A DNA stretch of 64,000 nt from Platanthera guangdongensis (GCA_039583875.1 CM077163.1:231996646-232060645), one strand, 5' to 3'; positions 35,601-50,600 are shown, numbered from the stretch's first letter. Notes: generated by a model from the letters alone, not told the origin. A program made the numbers and translations.

Positions 35601-38600
35601 GGTCCAAATTTATTTGGTTTGATAATGTTAGCCAGTGAACCATTTTCAACATACCTATGAAAACTCAATGCAGGCATTAGAGATGTACTATGGACCTAAG
35701 ATTACTATACATGAAATGGTATCAAAACCACTAGAAATGAAGACACTTCTTGAAACAGGAAAGTTGTTTGAATTTACTCTAGAATGATATGCAGGTGAGT
35801 CTTCGTCTTTACTGATCCAAGGTACTTCACAATATTTTTATGGTTAAGATTCTGCAGTAAAAGTACGATGGTGATTGTAAAAAAAGATGAAATAGTATCA
35901 AATAAATCGCATTTGTAATGTACATTAAATTGATCACCAAAAGATTAACATTCTTGCTAAAGAAAGTCCAAATATAAATATCAAGGACTATGTTGTGCAT
36001 AGTGATTAAAATATGGAAGAATGAAAAAAGATAAAAAAGGTTGGATTTAATTTATTCATCCTCTTACCAAATCCTATTTGCATCCGAGCTAAAATAAAGA
36101 TATTTAGCAGTCTTTAACGAAAACTATGATGTGATTTCATGGCTTTCCAGACCTTTTTACTCCTTTAAGACTAGAATAGACCCAAGTACTTAACAGGCTA
36201 ACAAAATAGAGCAAAATAAACTAAAACAAGCCCATGGCTAAATGCTCACATAAGTCCATTAAGTTCAAAAAATGACGTGGAAAACTGATGCAGGGTAGGG
36301 ACGACTCGGGTGGACGCTCTAAATGCAATCTTATATGCGATGAAATATTATGCTAGTGCAAAGAGCGGTCCGCTCAAAATTTACAATTGTAATTAATTTT
36401 ATAAAATTAGCAGAGGCGCAAGCGAACATAAACAATAATTAAGGAAAACGAGTTTCAATTCAGATGATGACAGAGGCGCAATTATTCTTAAGAACAGAAA
36501 GAATAAACCCCGCAAATGATGTAGGGGTGTCCGGAATCGGAGACCTCCACGAAGCTAACGCTCTATCTACGCTCTACACGTCGTAGATCTACCGCACCTA
36601 CACAGCACCTATCGCCCACAATAGCTTCTCGTCGCAAGAACACAACACAAATAACAAAGGAGGAATGGTCGACTCGAAAACGACGATCGGAAATTTGAGT
36701 CGGAATATTCCCCAAGAAAACACAAAGGTTGCCACTCCTTTTTGAGAGCAAGACCAAGGCTATAGGCCAAGATCCGCTCAGGCAAATAGGATCCACCCGA
36801 TCCGGAAATAAAAAGCCTAGCAACGGCGATTTCGATCCAAAACTTGCAGCGATTAAATTAACTTTCCGGAGAAAACGATTTGCGAAAACCACCACAACTA
36901 AAGAGAAGAATCACACACGGGAGGGGGAAGAGATTACCCAACCGGAAAGCTTTCACACAAGATAACTGTGGGAGAATCACTCTCTCCACGGATCCACCGG
37001 CGTCACACCGAATGGTTTGCAACCTTCTTCCAAGGAGTCGCACCGAAGGAAGCCGCGCCGGAGTCGCACCGAACGGATGGAGGGAGCAAGGGGGGCGGCG
37101 GCTTCACACCACAACCAAGGGGCGGCGGCTAGGAGAGGTTTTCCTCTTGGCCGAAATTTTCAAGGGGAAAATTAGGTTTCAATCTTTGTTTAATGATCTC
37201 ATAAGAAAGCCTCCTTATATAGGAGTTACAAACAAGCCTTAACCCTTCATGATGGAGATGTAATCTCATCCATCCGAATGGCTAAATGCACACCAACATT
37301 AAAATTGTTCAAAATGAAAAATAACAAACATGCAATGAATATAAAATTATCACATAAGCATAGGATAATTTTATATTCCAAATATAAAATAGAGTGCAAG
37401 AAAAGGAAATAAATAAGGCTAATGCTTTGCAGTGGCGGTAGCACGCCGCGGGGGGAGGTTGTAGCGTAGCCTTCCGTTAGCGTCATCGTGTCGCCTCACA
37501 TCCTTGAGTTGTATTGTCTTATCAACCGGATCATCATTAGCATCGTCAGCATCGTCTTCAAATGGTGGAGGAGGGGGCAGGCCATCAATCCTCCCCCGCT
37601 CAAATGCACGCATCTCCGTTGCGTGGTCCAAGCGATAGCGGTGAAGGAGAGCGGCATCCAAACTTTGCAGCTCCGTCTCGAGTACCCAAGAGTCATCCGA
37701 AGGGGGCCGATCACGCCAACGGATGAGAAAGCGGTGGGTGTCGCCATCAGCAGTGGTAACAGGCTCAGCATCAAGTATCATCTCAGGAGTGGAAAACGTC
37801 CGTGGAAACCTGGGGAACATATTAGCAGTAGGCAGGAAAGAAGGCAACTTACCATCCGATGATATACCTGTGGGGACCGAAAGAAAGAGATCATCCGTAC
37901 TACCACTCCCCAACCCATGAGAATTTAGAGTGGGAGAAGAAGACGACAAAGAAATCAACTCTTGTGGTGGTGACACAAACATCGTTAAATCCGAAACATT
38001 AAAAATGGGGGAGATACCCCAATCAGCAGGCAAGTCCAAAACGAAAGCGTTGTCACCTAACTTCTTAATAATCCGAAAAGGGCTGGCGCGCTTTGGTGCT
38101 AACTTTTTAACGGTGCCAGTTGGCAAGCGTTCGGGAACCAAACGGACTAAAACTAGATCGCCAATTTTGAAGTCTGATACTCTCCTATGTAAATTAGCGT
38201 GCGCTTGATAAAAGTCGTATTGCGTAGTCAAGGTGTCCCGTATACGTGTGTGTAAATCATGGATGTGCTGGGCGAAGGATTGTGCAAACTGACTTGCCTT
38301 GTACGTGGGGGGCAACGGCCAAGTCAAGCGGCACAGGAGCCTTATACCCGTGGACAATCTCATTCGGAGACAGACCCGTAGACCTATTCTTGGAATTATT
38401 GTAGCCTAACTGGGCATGGGGCAGGAGAAGATCTCAAGTGCTCTTGTGATCACTCACAAGGCATCGTAACAAATTTCCTAAGCTCCGATTAACCACTTTC
38501 GTCTGCCCATCAGTTTGGGGATGATAGGCGGAGGAAAACAATAATTTTGTTCTCATTAATATCCAAAGAGTCTTCCAAAAATAACTAGTGAATTTTACGT

Positions 38601-41600
38601 CCCTATCTGATACGATGGTCTTTGTCACTCCACGGTGACTAACGACTTCTTTAAAATAAAGTTTAGCGACGTGAGACGCATCGTTTGTCCTACTGCACGG
38701 GATGAAATAAGTCATCTTTGAAAACCTATTCACAACTACAAAAATTGAGTCGTGACGGCGTAGGGTAATGGGGAGGCCTAATACAAAATCCATACTAACG
38801 TCTACCCAAGGCATGGAGGGAATAAGCAAGGGTGTATATAATCCTACGTTGGTCTTACTACCCTTAGACACCTGACATGTGCGACAGCTACTCACTACCT
38901 GTCCCACCATAACCTTAAGTTTTGCCCAATAGAATTTGTACTCGACTAACGCAATGGTCTTATCTCTACCGAAGTGGCCACTCAACCCTCCGCTATGCAA
39001 CTCCCATATGATATGTAGTCGTAACGATGACTGCGGAATACATAGCTTCCCGTTCCTAAACAGGTAACCGTCCTTGATGACGTATGCAGATATCGTCGTG
39101 GGGGAGCTATCCTGGGCAGATAGATAGAAGTCCTGGAAGTCAGGACACGTGGCGTACTCATCCTTAATTCGCTCAAATCCTACAACATGTACTTCCATAG
39201 AGGTGAGTAAAAGAGTAAGACGACTAAGGGCGTCCGCGACTCGGTTATCAGCTCCCTTAAGGTGCTTGAGATTAAACGTGTAACCTTGTAAGAAAGCTAC
39301 ACGCTTAGCGTATCGTGGGCTGGTCTTATGCTGGCCGTTGATGAAACGTAAAGCCTCATGATCGGAGAGGATCACAAACTCCTTGGAGAGGAGATAGTGC
39401 CTCCAATGGTGTAGACATCGGACTACAACATAAAATTCGCTATCGTAATTTGAATAGTTCAGCTTAGGGTCGGACAACTTCTCGCTAAAATAACTAACGG
39501 GATGGCCCTCCTGGCTCAAGACACCTCCAATCCCTACCCCAGACGCATCACATGTGAGCTCAAAGACTTTAGCAAAGTCAGGTAGACGTAAGACAGGTGC
39601 CTCAGTCATAAGCTCCTTTATTCGTTCAAAAGCATAGGTGGCGGACTTCGTCCACGTAAACTCTCCCTTCTTCATACAGTCTGTGATAGGCGCCATAATA
39701 CTACTGAAGTCTCGTATGAAACGACGATAAAACGTGGCTAACCCATGGAAACTACGCACCTCACGTAGGGTGGTTGGCACGGGCCAGTCCTTAATGACAT
39801 GAATCTTGCCCGGATCAACTCGAATACCCTTAGAGCCGACTATATAGCCAAAGAACTCTACCTCCGAGACATAGAAAGTGCATTTCTTAAGATTGAGAAA
39901 TAAAGTCTCCTTCCGCAGGGTGGAAAGGATCACTCTCATGTGGGAGATGTGCTCGGTAGTAGAGGTGCTATAAATCAGAATATCGTCAAAGTAGACGACA
40001 ACGAACTTCCCCATGAATGGCTGAAATACATGTGTCATCATCCGGGAGAAGGTACTAGGGGCATTGGACAACCCAAAGGGCATCACAAGCCATTCGTACA
40101 GACCATCCTTCAACTTAAACGTCGTCTTCCACTCATCGCCCTCTCGTATCCTAATCTGGTGATAGCCACTCCGAAGATCTAATTTGGAGAATACGGTGGC
40201 TCCAGACAAGACATCCAACAAATCATCTAGGCGGGGAATGGGGAACCTATACTTGATGGTGATTTTGTTGATAGCCCGGCTATCAACGCACATCCGCCAT
40301 GTACCATCCTTCTTGGGGGCAAGTAGGGCTGGTACAGCACATGGACTCATACTAGTCCTAATAAAACCCTTCGCTAGCAAGCCCTCTATCTGGGACTGCA
40401 ACTCCAGGTGAGCTGCGGGGTGGAGTCGATAATGGGGCTGATTTGGCAAGGAAGACCCCGGGATGAGATCTATCGCATGCTGGATATTCCTAAGCGGGGG
40501 TAACGTGGGCGGCAACTCATCCGGGTACACGTCCCTATACTCCTCCAACAGTACCCGTAACTCACTAGGTAACTCATCCAAAATGCTAGAATCGGGCTTC
40601 GCACTTAAGAGGACTAGCGCATACATAATTCCATCAAAGAACGGATCTCTATCAAACTCTTTCCTACCAACTAGATTCAACGTTTTCCGTTCTACCGGAA
40701 TAGTGGTGTCCTTAGCCAAGACTACGGGCTCCTTTGGGATGGTCGGCTTCAAAGTGATGGTTTTGCCATTGAATTTGAATTCATAAGTGTTGGCTTTACC
40801 AAAATGTGTAACATCACGGTCGTATAGCCAAGGGAGGCCTAACAACACATGACAAGCGTCCATCGGAAGGACATCACACCACACCTCATCAATGTAGGAT
40901 TTGATTGAGAGTGGGACCAGGCATCGCTTGGTAACGGGTACAGAGATCTTGTTGATCCAAGCGACCTGATATGGGGTCGGGTGTGGTTCCGTGTTCAAGG
41001 ACATACGTGCAACAGCGTTCTCAGATACGACATTCACACAGCCACCACTATCAACAATCAGCTTGCAAAGCTTCTCGCCACTCTTAAAAATCAGAGAAAA
41101 TATGCTCGTCCTCTTCCAATCATCTAATGGACGAGAAGTGGTCAAGATACAACGCATCACCATAAGGGGGTGATCGTCCTCTAAGTCACTAGGGACTCCT
41201 TCGGGGTCACTCTCCTCTGCAGCCTCGTATACATAATCGTCAGGGTCGGTAGTTGGCTCTAATAAGGCTAGGGTTTTCGTCTTTGTTGGGCATTCGTAGG
41301 CATAGTGTCCTTGAATGCTGCAAGAGTAACAAGTGGTGTTAGTCTTGCTAACCTTCCCTATAGGGACACGCTCACTCGCAGGGTTCTTGGTGTTCCTAGC
41401 GGTGATCACGATTGACTTCGACTCGGTGGATTTGAACTTTCCCTTATCAGGGTAGGTAGAAGAAGATGCCCCAGTGGTGGACTTGTTCTTCGCATGAGCG
41501 TAACGGGAGTGAGCCTTAGAGGCTAGGTGTTTTTCAATGTCCAAGGCGGCATTGAAAGTCGTGTTCAAGTCCGTATGCCCATATCGCAAGAGCTTCCTTT

Positions 41601-44600
41601 GGATATCGGGGTGAAGCCCCTTTCAAAATCTAGATAAGGTGACTTCGGGGATCTCCCTAAGGTCACATCGCACCATACGGTCCTTAAGTTCACCCATATA
41701 TTCAGCTACCGAGTTTGAGCCCTGCCGCAGAGTGGCAAGCTCATCGAACATCTGTGTCCGATGGTACGCGGGAACGTACTGATCGGTCAACAGGTTTTTC
41801 ATTACTGGCCAACCAATAAGGGGGGCTCCGTGTCCGGTTCCTAACCTTCGCTCCTCATTCAGCCAAAACGTCTTTGCACGACCGGTTAACTTCATCCGGG
41901 CAACTTGGACCTTTTGGGGATCCGTCAGGTTGTGCCACTCGAAGTAACACTCCATGTCCACAGTCCAGTTAAGGAAGATTTGGGGATCTCCCATGCCATC
42001 ATAAGTGGGGGCATTTATCTTAATGGCCCTAGTAATGTCAAAGTCTCGCTCGGGGCGGTGTCCTCTAGGGGGCGCCCGTGGGGAGTCCCCATCAGAATCC
42101 GAATCAGAGTTATGTTGGTGTCGGTTGGGCCGGTCAACATTAACGGGTGGCGGGGGTGGCCTAGCTTGATTTTGTAGGATCTGTGTTAACATGTCCCTAA
42201 GCTCCGTTATTTCAGTACGCAGCCCTGCTATGGCCTCGGTGTTGGGATCCTCATGCTCATTCGCAGCCATCCTAGACGTAGACGGAGTCGAATATTCCGA
42301 TCCGAGCCTAGTGCGCATTCAGGTTTAGAAAAATTTTGGAAATATGATTTTTCCTAGGGCTGTAGTTATACTGAAAATAAGATATTTTTATAGTTTCCCG
42401 ATGTGAGGAACACGTGGATCGCTTTAAAAAATTTTTTTTGAAATTTTGCTGAAAAATAAAGATTTCAGCCCGCTATTGGCAGACCACAGTAAATAATTTT
42501 TTTGATTTTCTAAAGATCCAATCAACAAGGAACGCAGAGAGGATGTTTGCAACGTGAAAGTTGAAACGACCGCCTCTGATACCAAATTGATGTAGGGGTG
42601 TCCGGAATCGGAGACCTCCACGAAGCTAGCGCTCTATCTACGCTCTACACGTCGTAGATCTACCGCACCTACACAGCACGTATCGCCCACAATAGCTTCT
42701 CATCGCAAGAACACAACACAAATAACAAAGGAGGAATGGTCGACTCGAAAACGACGATCGGAAATTTGAGTCGGAATATTCCCCAAGAAAACACAAAGGT
42801 TGCCACTCGTTTTTGAGAGCAAGACCAAGGCTATAGGCCAAGATCCGCTCAGGCAAATAGGATCCACCCGATCAGGAAATAAAAAGCCTAGCAACGGCGA
42901 TTTCGATCCAAAACTTGCAGCGATTAAATTAACTTTCCGGAGAAAACGATTTGCGAAAACCACCACAACTAAAGAGAAGAATCACACAAGGGAGGGGGAA
43001 GAGATTACCCAACCGGAAAGCTTTCACACAAGATAACTGTGGGAGAATCACTCTCTCCACGGATCCACCGGCGTCACACCGAATGGTTTGCAACCTTCTT
43101 CCAAGGAGTCGCACCGAAGGAAGCCGCGCTGGAGTCGCACCGAACGGATGGAGGGAGCAAGGGGGGCGGCGGCTTCACACCACAACCAAGGGGCGGCGGC
43201 TAGGAGAGGTTTTCCTCTTGGCCGAAATTTTTAAGGGGAAAATTAGGTTTCAATCTTTGTCTAATGATCTCATAAGAAAGCCTTCTTATATAGGAGTTAC
43301 AAACAAGCCTTAACTCTTCATGATGGAGATGTAATCTCATCCATCCGAATGGCTAAATGCACACCAACATTAAAATTGTTCAAAATGAAAAATAACAAAC
43401 ATGCAATGAATATAAAATTATCACATAAGCATAGGATAATTTTATATTCCAAATATAAAATAGAGTGCAAGAAAAGGAAATAAATAAGGCTAATGCTTTG
43501 CAGTGGCGGTAGCACGCCGCGGGCGGAGGTTGTAGCGTAGCCTTCCGTTAGCGTCATCGTGCCGCCTCACATCCTTGAGTTGTATTGCCTTATCAACCGG
43601 ATCATCATCAGCATCGTCAGCATCGTCTTCAAATGGTGGAGGAGGGGGCACGCCATCAGCAAATCACACGAACGTCGATACTAATAGCAAATAAAAATAA
43701 CAATCACTGCAGGTATGGTGCCGAAATAAACAACAATAGAAAATAAAACTACATACCACAACTCACACGTGCAGGCAGCGACAACGACGGTTGTAGCAAG
43801 CGGGGAATATGTGGGAAGTAGAGTTCGGGACTGGTGGAGGCTTGGGAGGGCTATGTGGTGATTGTTAGGTGGCAGGCAGTGGTTGTAGGGATTCATGGTG
43901 GAGGAAATTTGCGGTTAGCAGTAGGGAGGAAATAGGGAGGGTGGCTGGTAGGGCTAGGGAAGTGTAGATGGCTAAGATCTAAAAGTTGACTCAGATGGGA
44001 TAGAAAGAGAATTTTATCATTCAGGATAGTTTACTGCTAAACAAAGAAAGAGTTTGTGTCACGGATATTAATCACCTTCGCAAGGAAACATACTTGTTGA
44101 GTCTTATAATTCCAAGTACTTCATCCTGGTAGTATAAAGATATATGTGGATTTAAAGAAGTCCATTTGGTGGCCAACAATGAAGGGTGGTGTTAGAGTAT
44201 GTACGAAAATATGAGGCTTGCAAGTTAATTAAAACAGAATGTTAGAGACCATGGGCAAATTGCAGACACTTCTTATTCCAAAATGAAAATTTGAAGGCAT
44301 CTCAATGAATTTTGTGTATGGTTATCCAAGGTCTCAGAGTGAGAATGATACTTTATGGGTTATCGTAGATCATCTTGCTAAGATTATTCTTTTCATTCCT
44401 AATAAGATTGATCATGCTACAAGATTAGCTTAGTTGTATGTGGATGAGATAGTTTGACGTACGGTGTTCTGAAGTTTATAATTTCTGACAAAGACGGTAG
44501 ATTTTCTTCTATGGATTGGAAATGCGTTCAGGAGCGTCTGGGTATTAAATTAAAGTTTAGCGCAACATTTCACCATCATATTGATGGACAGGCATAGCAT

Positions 44601-47600
44601 GCTAACAAAAATTGGGAAGATCTGTTGCTGATATGTATTCTAGATTTTGAAGGTAAGTGAGAGAAGTATGTCGCCTCAGTAGAATTTTCCCACAATAATA
44701 GTTTCCTGACAAGTATTGGTATGACGTCTTTCGAGATTTTTTATGGCAAACATTGTTGGACACGACTTGTGTCAGATTGAAAGTGAAAAAAGAATGTAAA
44801 ACAAAGAATCATGGATTGATAAGACCGCATATTAAGTCAATCTTATTCAGGAGCATATGAAGATAACTCGGGATAGATAGATCAAATATTATGACCAGAG
44901 ACACGGAACAGTGGATTTCAGCATTGGAGATTTTGTTTATCTCAAAATCAGACTTGTTAGGGTGTTTCTAGACTTAAGCAGATGAAGATGTTGAGTTTCT
45001 AGACTTAAGCATTCATTAGTACTAAAATACATTAATGAGATTGCATGTTAGTTAGCCTTACCCGAAGAGATGAGTAGTTTACATGATGTGTTTCACATCA
45101 TCTATTTAAGGAGAACTGTCGGAGATCCTAGTCAAGTGATCAGGACTAAGGATGCATCAGCCGAATCAAATTTTAGTATCAGTATTAATTTAGTCAGGAT
45201 TACGAACTCAAGGATTAAGAAGCTTAAACATAGATATTCTGATGCAGGACAATGCGTAGGGTTTACGCGTCTGTCGGCTATTTCTAGGAAACCCTAAATG
45301 CATGCGAGTATTAAATTAATTTTGCAAAGTTTTGAGCGAAATTTGCACTAATTTTTTAAAAAATGAAGCAACTAGATTTTTTATAAGCACAAACTTGCAA
45401 TTTTGTTTAAAAATTAAAATTTCTTAAAATGGTTCAATTTTCTAAATCCGTGAAGGAAATTCGCAATTTTCGTTCTGTTCTCCTTGTCGTAGCAAAACGG
45501 AAATCGTGATCTCCAAATACGTTTTCGTTTGGAGTTTTCGACGTAGCGTTCGCTGACAAAACTCGGGTGAAAACCCAGCAAAGAGTTTATTATCCTACGA
45601 GAAAATATTGAGGCACACACAAAGGAAAGATAGAAACAATTACTTATGGAAGAGACGTCTTCCGTATTCGAAGTCGATGGCGATCACGCGAGAAACTCCT
45701 CGTCACCTTCGATCTCCGCTCCGAGGTCGGCCGCTATCGCACACGGACACCAAGGAATTAAATCGCTCCCTCACACGAGGTGGTTCCAAGGAATCACTCA
45801 ACAAATTAAGGAAGTCACACACTAACAACCTGAATTCACTCGCTCTTCGCACTCGAAGTGGTTTTACGAAATCTCAAACACTCGAGGTTGCTCCACGAAA
45901 CCTCTAACGCTCAACTATTCAACTTTTCATAGTTCAAGCAGCAGCTCTCAAATCAACTTAACCCTAACACCTACAACCTAACAGGAAATCTACAGTCATT
46001 CACGCCTAATTCATGCCTAATTCACGCCTAATTCATGTCTAATTCACGCCTAATTCATGCCTAATTCACGCCTAATTCATGCCTACTTCACGCCTAATTC
46101 AAGCTTAATTCACGCCTAATTCTATCGGGAAGCACACAGCAAATCCCTTCATTGGAAACACATTCCAGCAAGCACACAATATTTTTAGGAATTCAACATC
46201 AATCACCACCTACAGGACTCCTCCACATGGAAGCAACAATAGTAATCGACATTGTTTTACCCTGGTCCGTCAACATCAACAACTCCCAAGCGGGAAATTA
46301 ACAAGCAGCAAGGAAGAAGCATTGTTCATCTTCTCCAAACTACAGAAGTCCTAACTGAAATTACATCAAATCTCCTAACTCCTAATCACTGTGCATCATC
46401 CCTCACACGGGAAGCGCCATTACAGGAAGCTCCATTACGGGAAGCAACACTTCATTCGCATTCATCAATCTTCAACAATATTCATCATCAGCCTCCATTT
46501 CCTGTTCTTCCTCCTCTTTTATAGGGTAGCAGCGGCAGGCGGGCGTGGAGCAGCAAGGTCGTTGAAGCCTAGAGGCCCCTCGTCGTGGGAAACGGTCGAA
46601 GAAGAAATCGTGGCATTCGCCAGTTGAGGGAGGTGTGGCCGGCATGTGGGCAAACACGCGTGTGCACTTCCGCCAGTTATAGAGTATGTGCGAAAATATG
46701 AGGCTTGCAAGTTAATTAAAACAGCATGTTAGAGACCATGGGAAAATTGCAGACACTTCTTATTCCAAAATGAAAATTTGAAGGCATCTCAATGAATTTT
46801 GTGTATGGTTATCCAAGGTCTCAGAGTGAGAATGATACTTTATGGGTTATCGTAGATCATATTGCTAAGATTATTCTTTTGATTCCTAATAAGAGGATTT
46901 ATCATGCTACAAGATTTGTTTAGTTGTATGTGGATGAGATAGTTTGACGTACGGTGTTCCGAAGTCTATAATTTCTGACAGAGATGGTAGATTTTCTTCT
47001 ATGGATTGGAAATGCGTTCAGGAGCGTCTGGGTATTAAATTAAAGTTTATCACAACATTTCATCATCATATTGATGGACAGACATAGCAAGCTAACAAAA
47101 ATTGGGAAGATCTGTTGCTGATATGTATTCTAGATTTTGAAGGTAAGTGAGAGAAGTATGTCGCCTCAGTAGAATTTTCCCACAATAATAATTTCCTGAC
47201 AAGTATTGGTATGACGTCTTTCGAGATTTTTATGGCAAACATTGTTGGACATGACTTGTGTCAGAATGAAAGTGAAAAGAGAATGTAAAACAAAGAATCA
47301 TGGATTGACAAGACCGCATAATAAGTCAATCTTATTCAGAAGCATATAAAGATAACTCGGGATAGATAGATCAAATATTATGACCAGAGACACGGAACAG
47401 TGGATTTCAGCATTGGAGATTTTGTTTATCTCAAAATTAGACTTGTTAGGGTGTTTCTAGACTTAAGCAGATGAAGATGTTGAGTTTCTAGACTTAAGCA
47501 TTCATTAGTACTAAAATGCATTAATGAGATTGCATGTTGGTTAGCCTTACCCGAAGAGATGAGTACTTTACATGATGTGTTTCACATCATCTATTTAAGT

Positions 47601-50600
47601 GGAACTGTCAGAGATCCTAGTCAAGTGATCAGTACTAAGGATGCATCAGCCGAATCAATTTTTAGTATCAGTATTAATTTAGTCAGGATTACGAACTCAA
47701 GGATTAAGAAGCTTAAACACAGATATTATGATGCAGGACAACGCGTAGGGTTTACGCGTCTGTCGACTATTTCTAGAAAACTCTAAATGCATGCGAGGAT
47801 TAAATTAATTTTGTAAAGTTTTGAGCAAAATTTGCACTAATTTTTAAAAAATGAAGCAACTAGATTTTTTATAAGCACAAACTTGCTATTTTGTTTAAAA
47901 ATTAAAATTTCTTAAAATGGTTCAATTTTCTAAATTCGGGAAGGAAATTCGTAATTTTCGTTCCGTTCTCCTTGTCGTAGCAAAACGGAAATCGTGAACT
48001 CCAAATACGTTTCCGTTTGGAGTTTTCGAAGTAGCGTTCGCTGACAAAACTTGGGCGAAAACCGGCCCGGCTGCTTTACTTATATATATAGTTATATTCA
48101 TTATATATATCTTTATGTATATATACATATATATATATATATGATTTTATATACACACACACACATATATATACATAAATTCTATTTGGAAACAACATAA
48201 AATTCCCAAACACAACGACGTGCGCAGGGTGCAACATCATGGCTACGCGCGCAGGCGTGCAACAACTAAAAGTGATAACATAAAATTTGTATATAAAAAA
48301 ATGCAACACAATATAAACTGAAAATGCAATCATTCGAGGTCGATAGGGATTTGGTCGGGCGCGGCGTCGGGCCCTTTTTTCGTTAACCTGACCTAGGTTG
48401 GTCTCCACCATATTCGTTTTGTGATGGTTCTTTGAATGAATTCCGGTGGACCATAGTATATATAAAAAAAGAAGATGAACTACAAAGCAAAGATGATTAT
48501 GTCTTCTTTTTTTATTCAGATAACTGTAATTTTTTAGAACGAAAATTTTATTACGAGAGATTTGTAACATCCTAAACTTACTCATCTTCTCATTTTATTT
48601 CTAGCTCTGATCGGGAGTATTTTTCGTCATCTGATTGAGGTATTAATACATTCACCGTTAATTTTGCGCATTAATCAATTATCTATTCTGTATCTTTTAG
48701 TGGGAGATTTTAGTTCAGTACATTTTAGAAGATAGCGAGAACGTGTCACAGTTAGTTAATGTGGATGTGTTAAGTTGTAGCATTCTCGTAAATACGACTA
48801 GAGGTAATTATATCCAACGGTTCTCATTACTCTTACAACCGAGGCATGAGGTTTTTTTTCACGCATGACACTCCCTATTGCGTAACTGATATTTCTCCTT
48901 TCGTCGACTGGAGCGCAAGCAGTAGAGTCAAAAACCGTTGTTAGGGTTCTTCCTTCCGTCGATTGGAGGCGCTGACTCCATCTACCTCACTGAGTCACCA
49001 CAAGCTTTTGATGACAAACTCTATCTAGTCGTGGAGGTTCGATGACGCATTGTTACAAGCTTATTTTGGGGCTTCGTCGGAGGTGGTAGTGGAGGCAGAG
49101 ATCCATGAGGGAGTCGAGCTCTACCCGCAGAGAATGCAAGGGGAGATGAAGAAGGGGAGTCGTGCTCAAACTTAACCCTAGAACTTGAGGAAGAAGGGGG
49201 AATAAAAGAGAGGAAGAGAACTTGGTTAATTTCATTAATAATGCATGCAATGACCCAAAAGGTTCCATTTAAAGACTTACAAAGTGGCATGGGTGTAAAT
49301 AACCCATAAAAGAAATGCATGAAATATTAAAAAAAAATCCTAAAGACTAGTAATGACTCGACCCAATAACACTAGACTCATACAACTTAAACTCGATAAA
49401 TAAAGAAGCATAATAAAACTAGATAACTAACAATATGGGACCCTAGCATACCACCCACTCTTTGATTTCACTCCAGAACAACTCTCGATGGAGCGTTATT
49501 GTTGCAGCAGCTACAATGAGTGGAGGACCGACAACATATTCACAAGAGGTAAGAGAGACTGCAAGGATCTAACATGGTTAGGTGCTTGCGGAAGAAAGAT
49601 CGTCAGACAGAAGCTCGAGAGTCAAGGCGAGTGTGCTCGGTGAATGCAGGCATACGAGGGCGACGGGGGCCTTAAATGAAGGTGAGTTTCGGCGATCAGA
49701 AGAGGCGGGCTGGCGTGGGGACGGTCGTTGGAAGGAATGGGCTGAGAGGGACCCCTGAACAGGTGACTAGAGTGGAGGTTGTGAAGTTGAGACCGCGAGG
49801 GCGGCTGACAGTGCACTATGAGACGACATCACCCAGGGGCTCCGCAACTACGAGGCTGGTTGTGGGAACTGCGTGGAGGGAACAAAGGGAGGCAATGGTG
49901 GAGTGAAGGTATTTGCGGTTGTCAAAGGGGTTACATTGAGAGCAAGTGGGAGTGATAGCTGCGATGGTGGGATCAATGGTGACATCGGTGGAATCAGACC
50001 TTCGAAGAAACGCTCGATGTTGGCGGTAAATTGCGCTAGTGCAACATTATATAATGTTGGCATCTCTAAGAACTTCCGAATCATTAAACGGGCGGTGAGT
50101 TGCTCGGTGGGGTTCAACGTCATGCCAAAGCAATTACTAAATCAATTACTTGACTTATAAGTAATCAAGCCCTCTTCCATGGTCTCAAAAGGTACGTGGG
50201 GGCCGTCCAGAGGTGGGAGAAGGGGGCAGTGGTTGGAAGCCCGGTTGTTGCTGACTAGGCACCCGGCTGGGCGTGGAAGCAGCAGAGCGGTGGTATGGGA
50301 GGGCCGGGTATCCCATCGGAGGTAGGTGAGAGCACTTCGGCGGGCTAGAGAAGGTGAAACCACAGCTGGAGTTGAGCTGGGAAGAGGTGGGAAGAATCGG
50401 GCAGGAGTATGGAGAGGAAGAGAGGGGAGAAGAAGATAGGAAGTTGTGCTCAACCCTAACCCTAGAACTTGAGGAAAAAGGGGAACCTATAGAGAGGAAG
50501 AGAACTTGGTTACTTTCATTCATAATGCATGCAATGACCCAAGGAGTCCATTTTAAAACTTGCAAAGTGGCATGAGTGTAAATAACCCTAAAATAAAAGA

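Noticed and set aside
35401..35851. A separate small kinase gene or processed pseudogene
   Set aside because: Three exons have intact GT-AG introns and join in frame with exons 58022-58042 and 14522-14623, so they are internal exons of one gene.
36563..37242. Frames repeated at 36563-37242 and 42700-43313 as a conserved gene pair
   Set aside because: They are chance frames within the two near-identical LTRs.
37488..38208. Plus-strand frames in the chromovirus
   Set aside because: Shadows of the minus-strand Pol, which has all catalytic motifs.
48076..48585. A 169-codon minus-strand frame
   Set aside because: About a third is Tyr-Ile-Val from AT/AC microsatellite and there is no motif.
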